From Nocardioides flavescens (GTDB taxonomy: Bacteria; Actinomycetota; Actinomycetes; Propionibacteriales; Nocardioidaceae): DNA of 64,000 bases. The position numbers and the translations under genes were made by a program. Position 1 is the stretch's first letter. Each line of letters opens with the position of its first letter. The stretch covers positions 62,001 to 126,000 of the forward strand of contig NZ_WUEK01000013.1 of the NCBI RefSeq assembly GCF_009823805.1, read 5' to 3'. Positions 49,471-58,690 of the stretch are shown one piece after another. Under the pieces are notes generated by a model. It searched no databases, had not been told where the DNA came from, and saw only the letters and a program-made list of their open reading frames with translations.

Positions 49471-52400
49471 TCAGTAGCGCAGCGTGATCGTGGCCCTCCG
49501 GTTGCGCTCCCGGCCGCCTGCGGTGGCGTTGCTGGCCTCGGGGCTCCGCTCGCCGCGGGTGCGGATCACGACCCGCACCGAGGCAGGCAGGTCGAGTGCC
49601 GAGCACAGCGCCAGCGCGCGCTGCCGTCCGAGCCGTTGGTTGAGCTCCGCGCCGCCCGAGCTGTCGGTGTAGCCGGTGCAGGTGACCACGCGGACCGCGC
49701 CGGCACGGCGCGAGACGACGCGGGCGTACCTCGCGTCGGCCTTCGACAGCGTCGCCGAGGCGTGGGCGAAGTGCGCGGCCCGCGCCAGGGTGAACCGCCG
49801 CATCACGACGCGACCCACGGCGGTCGCCGTACGCGTCGCACCGGCGGCGGTCGTCAGCGTGAGCTCACCGGTGACCGGCACGCCGCCGGGGGTGGCGGCG
49901 AGGGCTCGGCCCACGGCGTTGAGGCGCACCTTGACGACTTGGCTCGACCCGCCGCCGGCGATGGTCGTGGCCGAGCCGATCTCGGTGCGCTGGCCCTTGA
50001 CCGACGCCCAGAGCCGCACCCGGCAGGAGCCGATCGCGGCGACGTCGGTGGAGCAGGTCGTCCGCACGGATGCCTTCGCCCCCGGCGCGGTGCGCGTGAG
50101 CTCGGGCAGCCGCAGCGTGGCCCGCGGGTCGACGACCGGAGCGGGCAGCGCCGGCAGCGCGGCGACCGGCGCGACCACCGTCGGGGTGTACGTCGAGTCG
50201 GCCGTCTGATCGAAGGAGTCGACGACGCGGTAGGTCACCGGCGTCGCCGTGCCGCTCACGCCGGGGCTCGGGACGAAGGACACCGTCGCCGTCGCGACGT
50301 CGAGGAGGTAGGTCCCCTGCGCCACGCCGACCTGGGTGGTCTCCTTGCCGGTGCCGTCGACCAGCACGCTGGTGCCGCCCTTCGGCACGGTGAGCTGCAC
50401 CGACTGGGTGCCCTCGCCGACCGAGGTCAGCGGCGAGGCCGTCGGGGCGACGGGCAGGGCCGTCGGCGTGTAGGTGCTGGTCGCCTTCTGGCCGTAGCCG
50501 TCGGTGACCTCGTAGGTCACCGGGGTCGCCGTGCCGGCGTACGTCTCGAGCGGGGTGAAGGTGATCGTCGCGTCCTTCACCGAGTACGTGCCCTGACCGG
50601 GCACCAGCGGGTCACCCACCAGCGCCAGCGACCCGCCCTTCGGCAGGGCGACCGTCACCGACTGCACACCGCGGGCACGGCTCGTCAGCGGCGTCGGCGC
50701 CGGCACCGCCGGCAACGCGGTCGGCGTGTACGTGCTCGTCCCGGTCTGGCCGTAGCCGTCGGTCACCTCGTAGGTCACCGGCGTCGCGGTGCCGTCGTAG
50801 GAGTCCAGCGGCGTGAACGTGATCGTCGCGTCCTTCACCGAGTACGTGCCCTGACCGGGCACCAGCGGGTCACCCACCAGCGCCAGCGATCCGCCCTTCG
50901 GAAGCGTCACCGTCACCGACTGCACACCGCGGGCACGGCTCGTCAGCGGCGTCGGCGCGGGCACCGCCGGCAGCGCCGTCGGGGTGTAGGTGCTCGAGGC
51001 CTTCTGGCCGTACGCGTCCGTCACCTCGTACGTCGCCGGGGTGGCCGTGCCGTCGTAGGAGTCCAGCGGCGTGAACGTGACCGTCGCGCCGTTCACCGAG
51101 TAGGTGCCCTGACCGGCCACCACCGGGTCACCGACCAGCGCCAGCGACCCACCCGTCGGCAGGGTCACCGACACCGACTGGGCGCCGCGTGCGCGGCTGG
51201 TCAGCGGCGAGGCGGTCGGGGCCGCCGGCTTGGTCACGGTCGGGGTGTACGTCGCGTCGGCCTGCTGGTTCCAGGCGTCGCGGACGCGGAAGGTGACCGG
51301 GGTCGCCGTGCCGGCGTACCCCAGGACGGGAGCGAACGTGATGACCCCGGTGGTCGGGTCGAGGGTGTAGGTCCCCTGCCCGGCGACGGTGAGCGTGTCG
51401 ACGGTCTTGGTGCCGTCGAACAGGTGCACCTCCTGCTGGTCACCGACCGGGACCGTGACCTGCTGCTGCGCCGTGGCGACCCCCGTCGAGGTGAGGTTCT
51501 CCGGGGCGGGCGGGGCGGGAGCGTCGGCGATGGGGGCCAAAGCCGAGCCACCCGGGAAGGCCAGCCCGTCGGCGTCTCCCCACTCGTAGACCGTCACCCC
51601 GAACTGGTGGGGCGAGCGGAGTACGTGCTGGCCGGTCGTCGTCTTGATCTGAGCGACCGAGTAGGCGGTGCCGGGGGCAGTCACGAACGCAGCCGCCGGG
51701 ACCGCGACCCCGTCGAGCAGCACGGCCCCGACGTCGCGCGTCTGCACGACCAGGGAGAGATAGGGCTGCATGGGGACATCGTTGGTCACCGCGGACGGGG
51801 CTCCGACCGTGTATGAGGTGAGGTGCTGGCCGATCGGCGTCACGAGCGTCATGATCGGGTCGCTCGTCGTGCCGTCGTAGCCCCTGCCGTTGCCGTACTG
51901 CGCTACGAGGGCGGGCTTGCTCGTCGTGATGACCACCGCCTCGTTGGCGCTGGTGGCGCGGTCCGCCGGCAGGACCGCCTCGTAGAAGTCCCCGGCCGCC
52001 AGCGTGGCGACGAGGGTGCCTCCGACGCGCACCTGGGTCTCGTCCTGGTCGGCCAGCACACGGTAGGTGTCGCCCTTGGTGCGGGTCGCGAACCGCCCGG
52101 AGACGAAGGTCGTGCCCCAGGCCCGGGTCGGCGGCAGCTGGGCGGTGAGCGGGTTGCAGGCGACGTAGGTCGCCGGGACCTGCGCGCACGCGTTGCCACC
52201 CACGACCGCGACCGGCTGGGTCGCGCTGACCGTCGTGCCGGTCACGTCCTGCCCCTTGAGGGTGCTCTGGAACTGGTAGGTCTGGCCGGCGTCGAGCGAC
52301 ACGACGAACGGGACTCCGGCCGGGTGGTCCCCCACCACGGTCTTGGGGGTGATCGTGACCGTGGTGGCGTCGACGCTCGCCGTCACGAGCAACCGGGACT

Positions 52401-52938
52401 CGAGCCCCTGCTGCCCGATGGCGGGCTGGGGGTAGCCGAGCACGCGGTAGCTGGTGCCGAGCGAGGTGTCGGGCAGAGCCTGGAACCCGCTCGAGGCGTA
52501 GTCGACGAGCGCGGCCGGGTAGACCGAGGCCGGGACCGTCGACACCACCCTGAGGCCTGAGTTGCTCTTGCCGTCACCGGCAGGCGCAGCGCTCCCGGCA
52601 GGCACGTCGAGGGTCGCGACGGCGCCGGGAGCCAGCGACGCGCTGGCGAGCACGGTCCCGGCGCGGTTCATCAGCGACACCGTGCCGGCCTCGTCCGAGG
52701 TGACGAAGAGCCTCCGCTGGATCGGGTCGCCGTTGACGTTGAACGTGCCGTAGGACAGCCAGAAACTCTTGCCCACCGTGGTGGCGACCTCCGGCAACGG
52801 CGTGATGCCCCGCATCGCCACGACCGACGGGGTCGCGGCGGACCCGGGTGAGGCGGCCAGGAACGGGAGCGAGACCGCTCCCAGCGCGGTGGCCAGCGCC
52901 ACCGCCGTCCGGACAGCACGACGAGACAGAGCCCCCAC
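49471..52938 (-). CDS. Large surface protein: IgGFc-binding-like domain, five tandem repeats, OmpA-like C-terminus
   Basis: 1155 residues; GTG at 52938 with GGGGGA upstream opens a signal peptide (VALATALGAVSLPFLAAS). Residues about 45-460 resemble the IgGFc-binding N-terminal domain (GKSFWLSYGTFNVNGDP...LFVTSDEAGTVSLMN). About residues 473-925 are five CshA-type fibril repeats of 86 residues or so (PLTSRARG...SVTV...GQGTYSV...TFTPL..Y.GTATPVTYEVTD), the middle three nearly identical. The C-terminal 110 residues form an OmpA/MotB peptidoglycan-binding domain (TCTGYTDSSGGAELNQRLGRQRA, ERNRRATITL). Probably a wall-bound adhesin or stalk. Confidence 0.88.
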   Translation of the reverse strand: MGALSRRAVRTAVALATALGAVSLPFLAASPGSAATPSVVAMRGITPLPEVATTVGKSFWLSYGTFNVNGDPIQRRLFVTSDEAGTVSLMNRAGTVLASASLAPGAVATLDVPAGSAAPAGDGKSNSGLRVVSTVPASVYPAALVDYASSGFQALPDTSLGTSYRVLGYPQPAIGQQGLESRLLVTASVDATTVTITPKTVVGDHPAGVPFVVSLDAGQTYQFQSTLKGQDVTGTTVSATQPVAVVGGNACAQVPATYVACNPLTAQLPPTRAWGTTFVSGRFATRTKGDTYRVLADQDETQVRVGGTLVATLAAGDFYEAVLPADRATSANEAVVITTSKPALVAQYGNGRGYDGTTSDPIMTLVTPIGQHLTSYTVGAPSAVTNDVPMQPYLSLVVQTRDVGAVLLDGVAVPAAAFVTAPGTAYSVAQIKTTTGQHVLRSPHQFGVTVYEWGDADGLAFPGGSALAPIADAPAPPAPENLTSTGVATAQQQVTVPVGDQQEVHLFDGTKTVDTLTVAGQGTYTLDPTTGVITFAPVLGYAGTATPVTFRVRDAWNQQADATYTPTVTKPAAPTASPLTSRARGAQSVSVTLPTGGSLALVGDPVVAGQGTYSVNGATVTFTPLDSYDGTATPATYEVTDAYGQKASSTYTPTALPAVPAPTPLTSRARGVQSVTVTLPKGGSLALVGDPLVPGQGTYSVKDATITFTPLDSYDGTATPVTYEVTDGYGQTGTSTYTPTALPAVPAPTPLTSRARGVQSVTVALPKGGSLALVGDPLVPGQGTYSVKDATITFTPLETYAGTATPVTYEVTDGYGQKATSTYTPTALPVAPTASPLTSVGEGTQSVQLTVPKGGTSVLVDGTGKETTQVGVAQGTYLLDVATATVSFVPSPGVSGTATPVTYRVVDSFDQTADSTYTPTVVAPVAALPALPAPVVDPRATLRLPELTRTAPGAKASVRTTCSTDVAAIGSCRVRLWASVKGQRTEIGSATTIAGGGSSQVVKVRLNAVGRALAATPGGVPVTGELTLTTAAGATRTATAVGRVVMRRFTLARAAHFAHASATLSKADARYARVVSRRAGAVRVVTCTGYTDSSGGAELNQRLGRQRALALCSALDLPASVRVVIRTRGERSPEASNATAGGRERNRRATITLRY

Positions 52939-53086
52939 GACATTCCCCCACGACTCGAGGCGCCCGAGGCGCCGTGGCGCCTCACCAGCGAGGGGCCACC
53001 GCACTGTAGTCCGCCGAACGGCGGCCCCGCCTGGCCCGTGAGACCCATCTTCAGACCACCCGTTCGGAACTGGGGGCGGACCACGA

Positions 53087-53296
53087 TCAGGTGCCGCCCG
53101 GCCCCCGGACGCAGATGCCGGCCGCGAGCCCACCGAGGATGCCGGCGGCGACGACCTCGTCGGGCCCCAGGTCACCCGCCTGCTGCTCGATCAGCAGCAC
53201 GGCGACCGCGACCAGCAGCCCGATCGCCGTGGCTCTCGCCCACCGCACGTCCCCGTCCCCCGTCCACCCGCGGCCGGCACGCCCCGGGGCACGCAT
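53087..53296 (-). CDS. Small one-to-two-span membrane protein
   Basis: 69 residues with hydrophobic segments ATAIGLLVAVAVLLIE and VVAAGILGGLAAGICV, a Gly/Arg-rich N-terminus and a polar end. No family recognised. It follows the XRE regulator gene on the same strand by 48 bp. The start could be the ATG at 53296 or an internal GTG near 53248 that gives a shorter protein starting VRWARA. Confidence 0.45.
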   Translation of the reverse strand: MRAPGRAGRGWTGDGDVRWARATAIGLLVAVAVLLIEQQAGDLGPDEVVAAGILGGLAAGICVRGPGGT

Positions 53297-53344
53297 CGTG
53301 ACGGATATTTGCCGGATCTGGCAAACAGCAGGACCGGGGGGAGG

Positions 53345-54712
53345 TCAGACCTGCGAGCGCCGGCCCACGTCGTACGCCGACCGCAGCCCGGTCGCCGCCG
53401 CGGCGCTGCGGTAGGCCGCGTGGGCGTCGTCGCGCAGGCCCGCCTCGTCGAAGCGCGCCCCGAGCTCGAACCACAGCTCGGCCGCCCTCCGGTCCGAGCC
53501 GACACCCGTGAGCAGCGCGATGGCGGCGCGGTAGCGGGCCACCGCCTCGTCGCGCTCCCCCAGCTCCCAGGCGGCCTGGCCGGCCAGCACGGCCGCGCTC
53601 GCGGCGAGCACGGGCGCCGTGGAGCGCATCGCCTCCTCGATCGGCAGCGCGGCCGCCCGCGCCCGCTCGGGCTCGCCCGAGAGCAGGTCGGCGCGCGCCG
53701 AGGCGAGCGCGTTGCGAGACTTGTCGACCGGACTGGCACTCGACGCGTCGAGCTCGCGTGCCGCGGCCGCGAGGTTGGCCCGGGCGTCGTCGAGCTCGGG
53801 CGGGTCCAGGTCGAGCTGGATCATGCCCAGCTCGCTGCGCAGCCGGGCGAGGTTGCGGCTGCCCTCCGCGTCGGCCCACAGGTGCAAGGCCCGGCGGGCC
53901 AGCGGCGCGGCCGCCTCCGGCGCCCCGCGCTGCGACTCCACCACGCTGGCGTTCCAGTACGCCGAGGCGAGGGCGATCCGCGAGCCGACCTCCTCGGCCC
54001 GCGCGATGATGCGCCGGCAGAGCCGGGCGGCGTGGGCGAGGTCGCCCAGCAGGATGTGTGCCCCGGCGACCGTGACCGCCAGCTGCAGCGCGTCGTCGGT
54101 GCCGTCGAGCCCACGGCTGCGCAGGGCATCCAGGCAGGCCTCGCCGACCGTCGCCGCTCTCGTGAAGTCGCCGCTCTCGCGGTAGCACCGGCTCAGCGCG
54201 ATCGCGTACGCCGCCGCCCCGGGGCGGTCGCGCCCGAGCTCGAGCAGGTCCTCCAGCGCCTCGATGGCGCCGTCGAGGTCGCCGGCCGCCTCGGCGAGCA
54301 GCGCCCGCAGGTGCGCCGCGCGCTCGACGAGCTCCGCCGGCGCCGCGGCCAGTCGGTCCTCGACGCCGTCCAGGAGCCGGCCCGCCTCTTCCGGCGACCC
54401 GCCGCGCAGGGACAGCTCGGCGTGGTCCAGCGCGACGCGCACGTCGTCCCAGCGGGCGTCCGGGTCGGGGCCGTCGACGAGCCCAACGCTCAGCAGCGAC
54501 CGCACCTCGACCCCGAGGCGGGCGGCCAGCACGGTGAGCAGGGCCAGGTCCGGGCGCCGCTGGCCCGACTCGATGCGGGAGACGTAGCCGGTGCTGGCGT
54601 CCTCACCGCCGAGCTGGCTCTGGGTCAGGCCGGCGGCCAGCCGCGCTCGCTTGATCCGAGCGCCGAGCTCGGCCGGGTCGATCCCGGTCAGCAGCCGCTT
54701 CGCCTCGTCCAC
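53345..54712 (-). CDS. XRE-family regulator with TPR repeats
   Basis: 455 residues. The N-terminal HTH is IKRARLAAGLTQSQLGGEDASTGYVSRIESGQRRPDLALLTVLAARLG. The rest is an all-helical array of Ala/Leu-rich pairs (such as AAHLRALLAEAAGDLDGAIEALEDLLELG and AATVGEACLDALRSRG) typical of tetratricopeptide repeats. Such regulators often respond to peptides or to protein partners through the TPR part. It stands alone, 412 bp from the surface protein gene; a link to it is possible but not shown. Confidence 0.88.
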   Translation of the reverse strand: MDEAKRLLTGIDPAELGARIKRARLAAGLTQSQLGGEDASTGYVSRIESGQRRPDLALLTVLAARLGVEVRSLLSVGLVDGPDPDARWDDVRVALDHAELSLRGGSPEEAGRLLDGVEDRLAAAPAELVERAAHLRALLAEAAGDLDGAIEALEDLLELGRDRPGAAAYAIALSRCYRESGDFTRAATVGEACLDALRSRGLDGTDDALQLAVTVAGAHILLGDLAHAARLCRRIIARAEEVGSRIALASAYWNASVVESQRGAPEAAAPLARRALHLWADAEGSRNLARLRSELGMIQLDLDPPELDDARANLAAAARELDASSASPVDKSRNALASARADLLSGEPERARAAALPIEEAMRSTAPVLAASAAVLAGQAAWELGERDEAVARYRAAIALLTGVGSDRRAAELWFELGARFDEAGLRDDAHAAYRSAAAATGLRSAYDVGRRSQV

Positions 54713-54744
54713 GCCTCCATTGTCGACATCGGGGAGCGGGCGCG

Positions 54745-55125
54745 TCAGCCCAGCCGCCGCAACCGCCGCAGCTCACGCGCGAGGTAGGTCCGCGCGCGCC
54801 GCTGCCCGCCGCGCTCGCCGATCGCCCGCTCGAGGTCGCCGAGCACCCGGCCGAGCCGGGTCCGGTCGGGCTCCCAGCCGCGGCGACCGCACTCCTCGAG
54901 CCACGCGACCGGCGCCTGGTGGCCGCGCTCGCCGTTGCACCGACCGCAGGCGAGCACCTCGTTCTCCAGCCACGACGGCCCGCCCTTGACCCGGGGCACG
55001 ACGTGCTCGGTCGTCGGTCGCACGAGCCGGCCGAAGGCCCGCCCGCACCACACGCAGGTGTCGCCGTCGCGCTCGACGATGAGAGCCCGCCGTCGGGCCC
55101 GGTCCGGAGCGGGCGAGGAGACCAT
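54745..55125 (-). CDS. HNH endonuclease
   Basis: 126 residues from the ATG at 55125. The HNH core reads DTCVWCGRAFGRLVRPTTEHVVPRVKGGPSWLENEVLACGRCNGERG: first zinc Cys pair, the catalytic His in TEHVVP, Asn in LENEV, and the second Cys pair. The C-terminal third is a basic helix (RRARTYLARELRRLRRLG). Similar to stand-alone HNH proteins of Actinobacteria with unknown targets. Divergent from the LacI gene. Confidence 0.85.
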   Translation of the reverse strand: MVSSPAPDRARRRALIVERDGDTCVWCGRAFGRLVRPTTEHVVPRVKGGPSWLENEVLACGRCNGERGHQAPVAWLEECGRRGWEPDRTRLGRVLGDLERAIGERGGQRRARTYLARELRRLRRLG

Positions 55126-55190
55126 CTGCCCTCGACGGTAGCCACCCGAGCCACACACCCGCGGACCGTCGTACGAGTAGATTGCCGCGG

Positions 55191-56225
55191 GTGAAGGCGA
55201 GGGGCGGGCAGGGCGACGCCACGATCTACGACGTGGCCCGCGAGGCCGGGGTCAGCATCTCGTCGGTCTCCAATGTCATGAACAAGCCCGAGCGGGTCGG
55301 CGAGCGCACCCGCCGCCGGGTCCTCGAGGCGGCCGACCGGCTGGGCTACGTGCCCAAGGCGGACGCCGCCAGCCTCGCCCGCAAGCACGTCGGCCGGATC
55401 GGCGTCGTGGCGCCGTTCACCTCCTACGCCAGCTTCATGCGCCGCCTCAGCGGCGTGCTGACCGAGACCTCCGGCCGCGGCGTCGACGTCTCGGTCTTCG
55501 ACATGGAGTCGGCCGCGACCGCCACCTCGCCGGTGGTGGAGTCGATCCCGATCCGCGGCTACATCGACGGCCTCATCGTGATGGGCGAGCCGCTCGAGCC
55601 GGCCGTCGAGCAGCGACTCGCCTCGCGCGGCATGCCCGTCGTCATCGTCGACGCCGACAGCGACGTCTTCCAGGTCGTGCGCATCGACGACTACAACGCC
55701 GGCCGGATGGCCGCCCGGCACCTCATCGACCTCGGCCACCGCCGACTGGGCTACGTCCTCGAGGGCCAGGTCGCGGACTACGAGTCGCAGGCGCTGCGTC
55801 GCCTCGGCGGGTTCCGCGCCGAGGTGTCGCAGCACCCGGACCTCGAGCTCGTGGTCACCCAGAGCTCCGGATCGCTCGCGGCGGCGCGCGAGGCCGGTCG
55901 TCGGCTGCTCACCGAGCACCCCCACCTCACCTCGGTCATGGCGCACTTCGACGACCTGGCCCTCGGTGTCATCCGCGCGGCCCACGACCTCGGGATCGAC
56001 GTGCCGAGCCAGCTGTCGGTGCTCGGGTTCGACGACGGTCCCCTCGCCGAGGCGGCGGACCTGTCCACGGTGCGCCAGCCGTTCGAGGAGTCGGGAGCCC
56101 TGGCGGCCCGGCTCCTGCTCGACGCCATCGAGCGCCCCTCGGAGCGGCGCTCGACCGTGCTCGAGTGCCAGGTGGTGAGCCGTGCGACCACGACCGTGGC
56201 CGCGCCCGTGCTGCACCGTTCCTGA
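55191..56225 (+). CDS. LacI-family transcriptional regulator
   Basis: 344 residues. The HTH and hinge helix ATIYDVAREAGVSISSVSNVMNKPERVGERTRRRVLEAADRLGYVP are canonical, followed by a periplasmic-binding-like effector domain (IGVVAPFTSYASFMRR...DGLIVMG...VDADSDVFQVVRIDDYNAG). The GTG at 55191 lies only 8 nt after a TAGATT -10 box, so the message may be leaderless; a TTG at 55182 is possible. It probably governs the sugar transport operon that follows, using the operator pair just before it. Confidence 0.9.
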   Translation: MKARGGQGDATIYDVAREAGVSISSVSNVMNKPERVGERTRRRVLEAADRLGYVPKADAASLARKHVGRIGVVAPFTSYASFMRRLSGVLTETSGRGVDVSVFDMESAATATSPVVESIPIRGYIDGLIVMGEPLEPAVEQRLASRGMPVVIVDADSDVFQVVRIDDYNAGRMAARHLIDLGHRRLGYVLEGQVADYESQALRRLGGFRAEVSQHPDLELVVTQSSGSLAAAREAGRRLLTEHPHLTSVMAHFDDLALGVIRAAHDLGIDVPSQLSVLGFDDGPLAEAADLSTVRQPFEESGALAARLLLDAIERPSERRSTVLECQVVSRATTTVAAPVLHRS

Positions 56226-56276
56226 CGACGCTGCGCCGGTCCTCGACCGTGCGGCACCCGACGTGCGAGTCACTCT

Positions 56277-56330
56277 TGTAAAGTGCTTCACAAAAAGCGC
56301 TTGACTCTTGTGACGGCCGTTACGTACGGT
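56277..56330 (+). promoter_or_regulatory. Promoter with paired LacI-type operators
   Basis: Two similar 8-mers, AAGTGCTT and the palindrome AAGCGCTT (56295-56302), are spaced 14 bp apart; the first lies within a wider TTGT...ACAA dyad. The second overlaps a -35 box TTGACT (56301-56306), followed after 18 nt by TACGGT. Binding of the LacI regulator here would block polymerase. Confidence 0.65.
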
Positions 56331-56381
56331 CGGCCACACCACTCGCCGGAAGGCCGCTCGGCCCCGACCAAGGAGTCCTGT

Positions 56382-57734
56382 GTGACGTCCAGAACCATCA
56401 CCGTCCCCCGCAGCCTGGCGGCGATCGCGGTCACCACCTCGCTGGCACTCACCGCGTGCAGCGCCCCCGGGTCGGACCCCGCCGCCGAGTCGAACGCCTC
56501 GAGCTCCGCCGACGTGAGCACGGAGCTGACGGACGAGGACGTGACCCTCGACCTCTACCTCGAGACGGGTTTCCCGATCGTCGAGGAGCTGTCGAAGGAG
56601 TTCACCAAGCAGCACCCGAACATCACCTTCGACATCCGCAGCGACCAGTTCGCCACGCTGACCGAGAACGCTCCCCGCGTGATGGCCGGCGACAACGCCC
56701 CCGACCTCATCCGGCTGCCCACCATCTCCGACTCGGCCGCGGACGGCCTGCTCCTCGACCTCGACCCCTACGCCGAGGCCTTCGGCTGGGACTCCTTCCC
56801 GGCCTCGCAGCTCGAGCAGATGCGCGTCGACGACGACGGCACCCGCGGCTCCGGCGCCCTCTACGCCCTCGGTGTCGGCTACTCCGTGACCGGCGTCTAC
56901 TACAACAAGGCGATCGCCGAGCAGGTCGGCATCGACGGCCCGCCCGCGACCGTCGAGGAGCTCGAGGCCGACATGGCCACCGCCAAGGCCGCCGGCCAGC
57001 TGCCCATCCAGCAGTTCAACGACATCGGCGGCGCGGCGTTCCCGTTCCAGGCGCTGCTCAACCAGTACGCCGACCCGTCGGAGGTCTCGGACTGGATCTT
57101 CCAGAAGGACGGCGCCACCATCGACACCCCGGCCGCCGTCGAGGCCGCGACCGACCTCGCCGACTGGGCCGACAAGGGCTACTTCGCCGACGACGTCAAC
57201 AGCGTCGACTACACGACCATGGTCGGCCGCTTCTCCAAGGGCGACGGCCTCTTCATGTTCGACGGTGACTGGGAGTCGGCCAACCTCGACAAGACCATGG
57301 GCGAGGACGTCGGCTTCTTCCTCATGCCGCCCGCGGAGGCCGGCGGCACCCCGGTCGCGATGGGCGCCCCCAACACCTACGTCGTGCCGGCCAAGTCCGA
57401 GCACCCCGACGAGATCGCCTACTTCCTGAACTGGATCCACACCGACGAGACGGCGCGCCAGATCGTCGTCGAGGACAGCGGCGCCGCCCCCGGCGGCCCG
57501 TCCTCGCTCCCGGTCCCCGAGGTCCCCGCGGGTTCGCTCACCGAGCAGACGCTGAACGCCGCGGCGACCATCGGCGAGTCCGGCGTCCTCGTCGACTTCG
57601 TCGCCAACGCCACCTCGGGCGTCTACGCCAACGGCATCCGCCCCGAGCTGCAGTCGCTCCTCGACGGGCGCATCTCGCCCGAGGAGGCCGTCGCCGGGAT
57701 CCAGAGCCAGTACGAGAGCGACCTCTCGTCGTGA
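56382..57734 (+). CDS. ABC sugar-binding lipoprotein
   Basis: 450 residues. GTG at 56382 with AAGGAG 7 nt upstream. Lipoprotein signal with lipobox LALTAC (Cys about residue 27), then a Ser/Asp-rich spacer and a family-1 extracellular solute-binding fold (EEFTKQHPNITFDIRSDQF, NAPDLIRLP, GGTPVAMGAPNTYVVPAKSEH). It captures an oligosaccharide for the two permeases encoded next. The adjoining acetyl-esterase gene and nearby xylanase suggest xylo-oligosaccharides, but the ligand is inferred. Confidence 0.92.
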   Translation: MTSRTITVPRSLAAIAVTTSLALTACSAPGSDPAAESNASSSADVSTELTDEDVTLDLYLETGFPIVEELSKEFTKQHPNITFDIRSDQFATLTENAPRVMAGDNAPDLIRLPTISDSAADGLLLDLDPYAEAFGWDSFPASQLEQMRVDDDGTRGSGALYALGVGYSVTGVYYNKAIAEQVGIDGPPATVEELEADMATAKAAGQLPIQQFNDIGGAAFPFQALLNQYADPSEVSDWIFQKDGATIDTPAAVEAATDLADWADKGYFADDVNSVDYTTMVGRFSKGDGLFMFDGDWESANLDKTMGEDVGFFLMPPAEAGGTPVAMGAPNTYVVPAKSEHPDEIAYFLNWIHTDETARQIVVEDSGAAPGGPSSLPVPEVPAGSLTEQTLNAAATIGESGVLVDFVANATSGVYANGIRPELQSLLDGRISPEEAVAGIQSQYESDLSS

Positions 57735-58690
57735 CCCAGGCCGTCGACCCCGCGGTCCGCTCCTCCGAGGAGCGGGCCGCGGTCGACGCGCGCCCCCGCC
57801 GCACCGCGCGCCGACGCTCGAGCAGCGGGCGGTCCTGGTGGCACCTCGTCTACGTCGCGCCCGCGCTGGCGACGTACGCCTTCTTCGTGATCCGCCCGCT
57901 CGTCACCTCGGTCCAGTACTCCTTCTACGACTGGAACGGCATCGGGCCGGCGACGTGGGTCGGGCTCGACAACTACCGGCGGATCCTCACCGACTCCGGC
58001 CAGCTCAGCATCGTGGCGCACGCGTTCGAGCTGATGCTGTTCTTCACCGTGGTGCCGGTGGCGCTCGGCCTGGTCGCCGCGGCGCTCATGCACGGCCTAC
58101 CGCGCGGGTCGTTCTCGACCGTGGCGCGCACGGTGCTGTTCATCCCCCAGGTCATCCCGCTCGTCGCCGCCGGCATCGTGTGGGACTGGGTCTACTCCAG
58201 TGACGGCATCGCCAACCAGCTGCTCTCCGCGATCGGCCTCGGTGGCATCACCCGCCCCTGGCTCGCCGACTTCAGCACCGCGCTGCCCGCCGTCGGGCTC
58301 ATCGGCTCCTGGGTGATGCTCGGGCTCTGCACCCTGCTGCTGCTGACCGGCATCACCCGCATCGACCCCTCGCTCTACGAGGCGGCCCGCATCGACGGGG
58401 CCAGCCGGCTCGGGGAGTTCCGCCACGTCACCCTGCCGGGCCTGCGCCGCGAGATCGGGGTCTGCCTGACGGTCACCATGATCGCGGCGCTGGCCAGCTT
58501 CGACATCATCTACATCTCCACCCAGGGCGGCCCCGGCCGCTCCACGATGGTGCCCGGCGTGGAGATCTACCGGCTCGCCTTCACCCAGCGCGAGATCGGC
58601 CAGGCCTCCGCCATGGCCGTCATCTTGATGGTCGTGGTGCTGGCGACCGTCGTACCCATCCAGCGCTACACCCAGAGGAGCGACGCATGA
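57731..58690 (+). CDS. ABC sugar permease (MalF-like)
   Basis: 319 residues, six hydrophobic helices after a basic, cytoplasmic N-terminus. The EAA loop is LYEAARIDGASRLGEFRHVTLPGL, where the ATPase docks. GTGA overlap with the binding-protein gene. It forms the transmembrane pore with the next gene's product. Confidence 0.93.
   Translation: MTQAVDPAVRSSEERAAVDARPRRTARRRSSSGRSWWHLVYVAPALATYAFFVIRPLVTSVQYSFYDWNGIGPATWVGLDNYRRILTDSGQLSIVAHAFELMLFFTVVPVALGLVAAALMHGLPRGSFSTVARTVLFIPQVIPLVAAGIVWDWVYSSDGIANQLLSAIGLGGITRPWLADFSTALPAVGLIGSWVMLGLCTLLLLTGITRIDPSLYEAARIDGASRLGEFRHVTLPGLRREIGVCLTVTMIAALASFDIIYISTQGGPGRSTMVPGVEIYRLAFTQREIGQASAMAVILMVVVLATVVPIQRYTQRSDA

Noticed and set aside
49210..51816. 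868-codon plus-strand open frame antisense to the surface protein gene
   Set aside because: Arg/His/Gly-rich translation typical of an antisense shadow in GC-rich DNA; the minus strand has signal peptide, repeats and OmpA domain. The same applies to the long frames at 403-3099, 5009-6274, 26269-28134 and 59124-61835.
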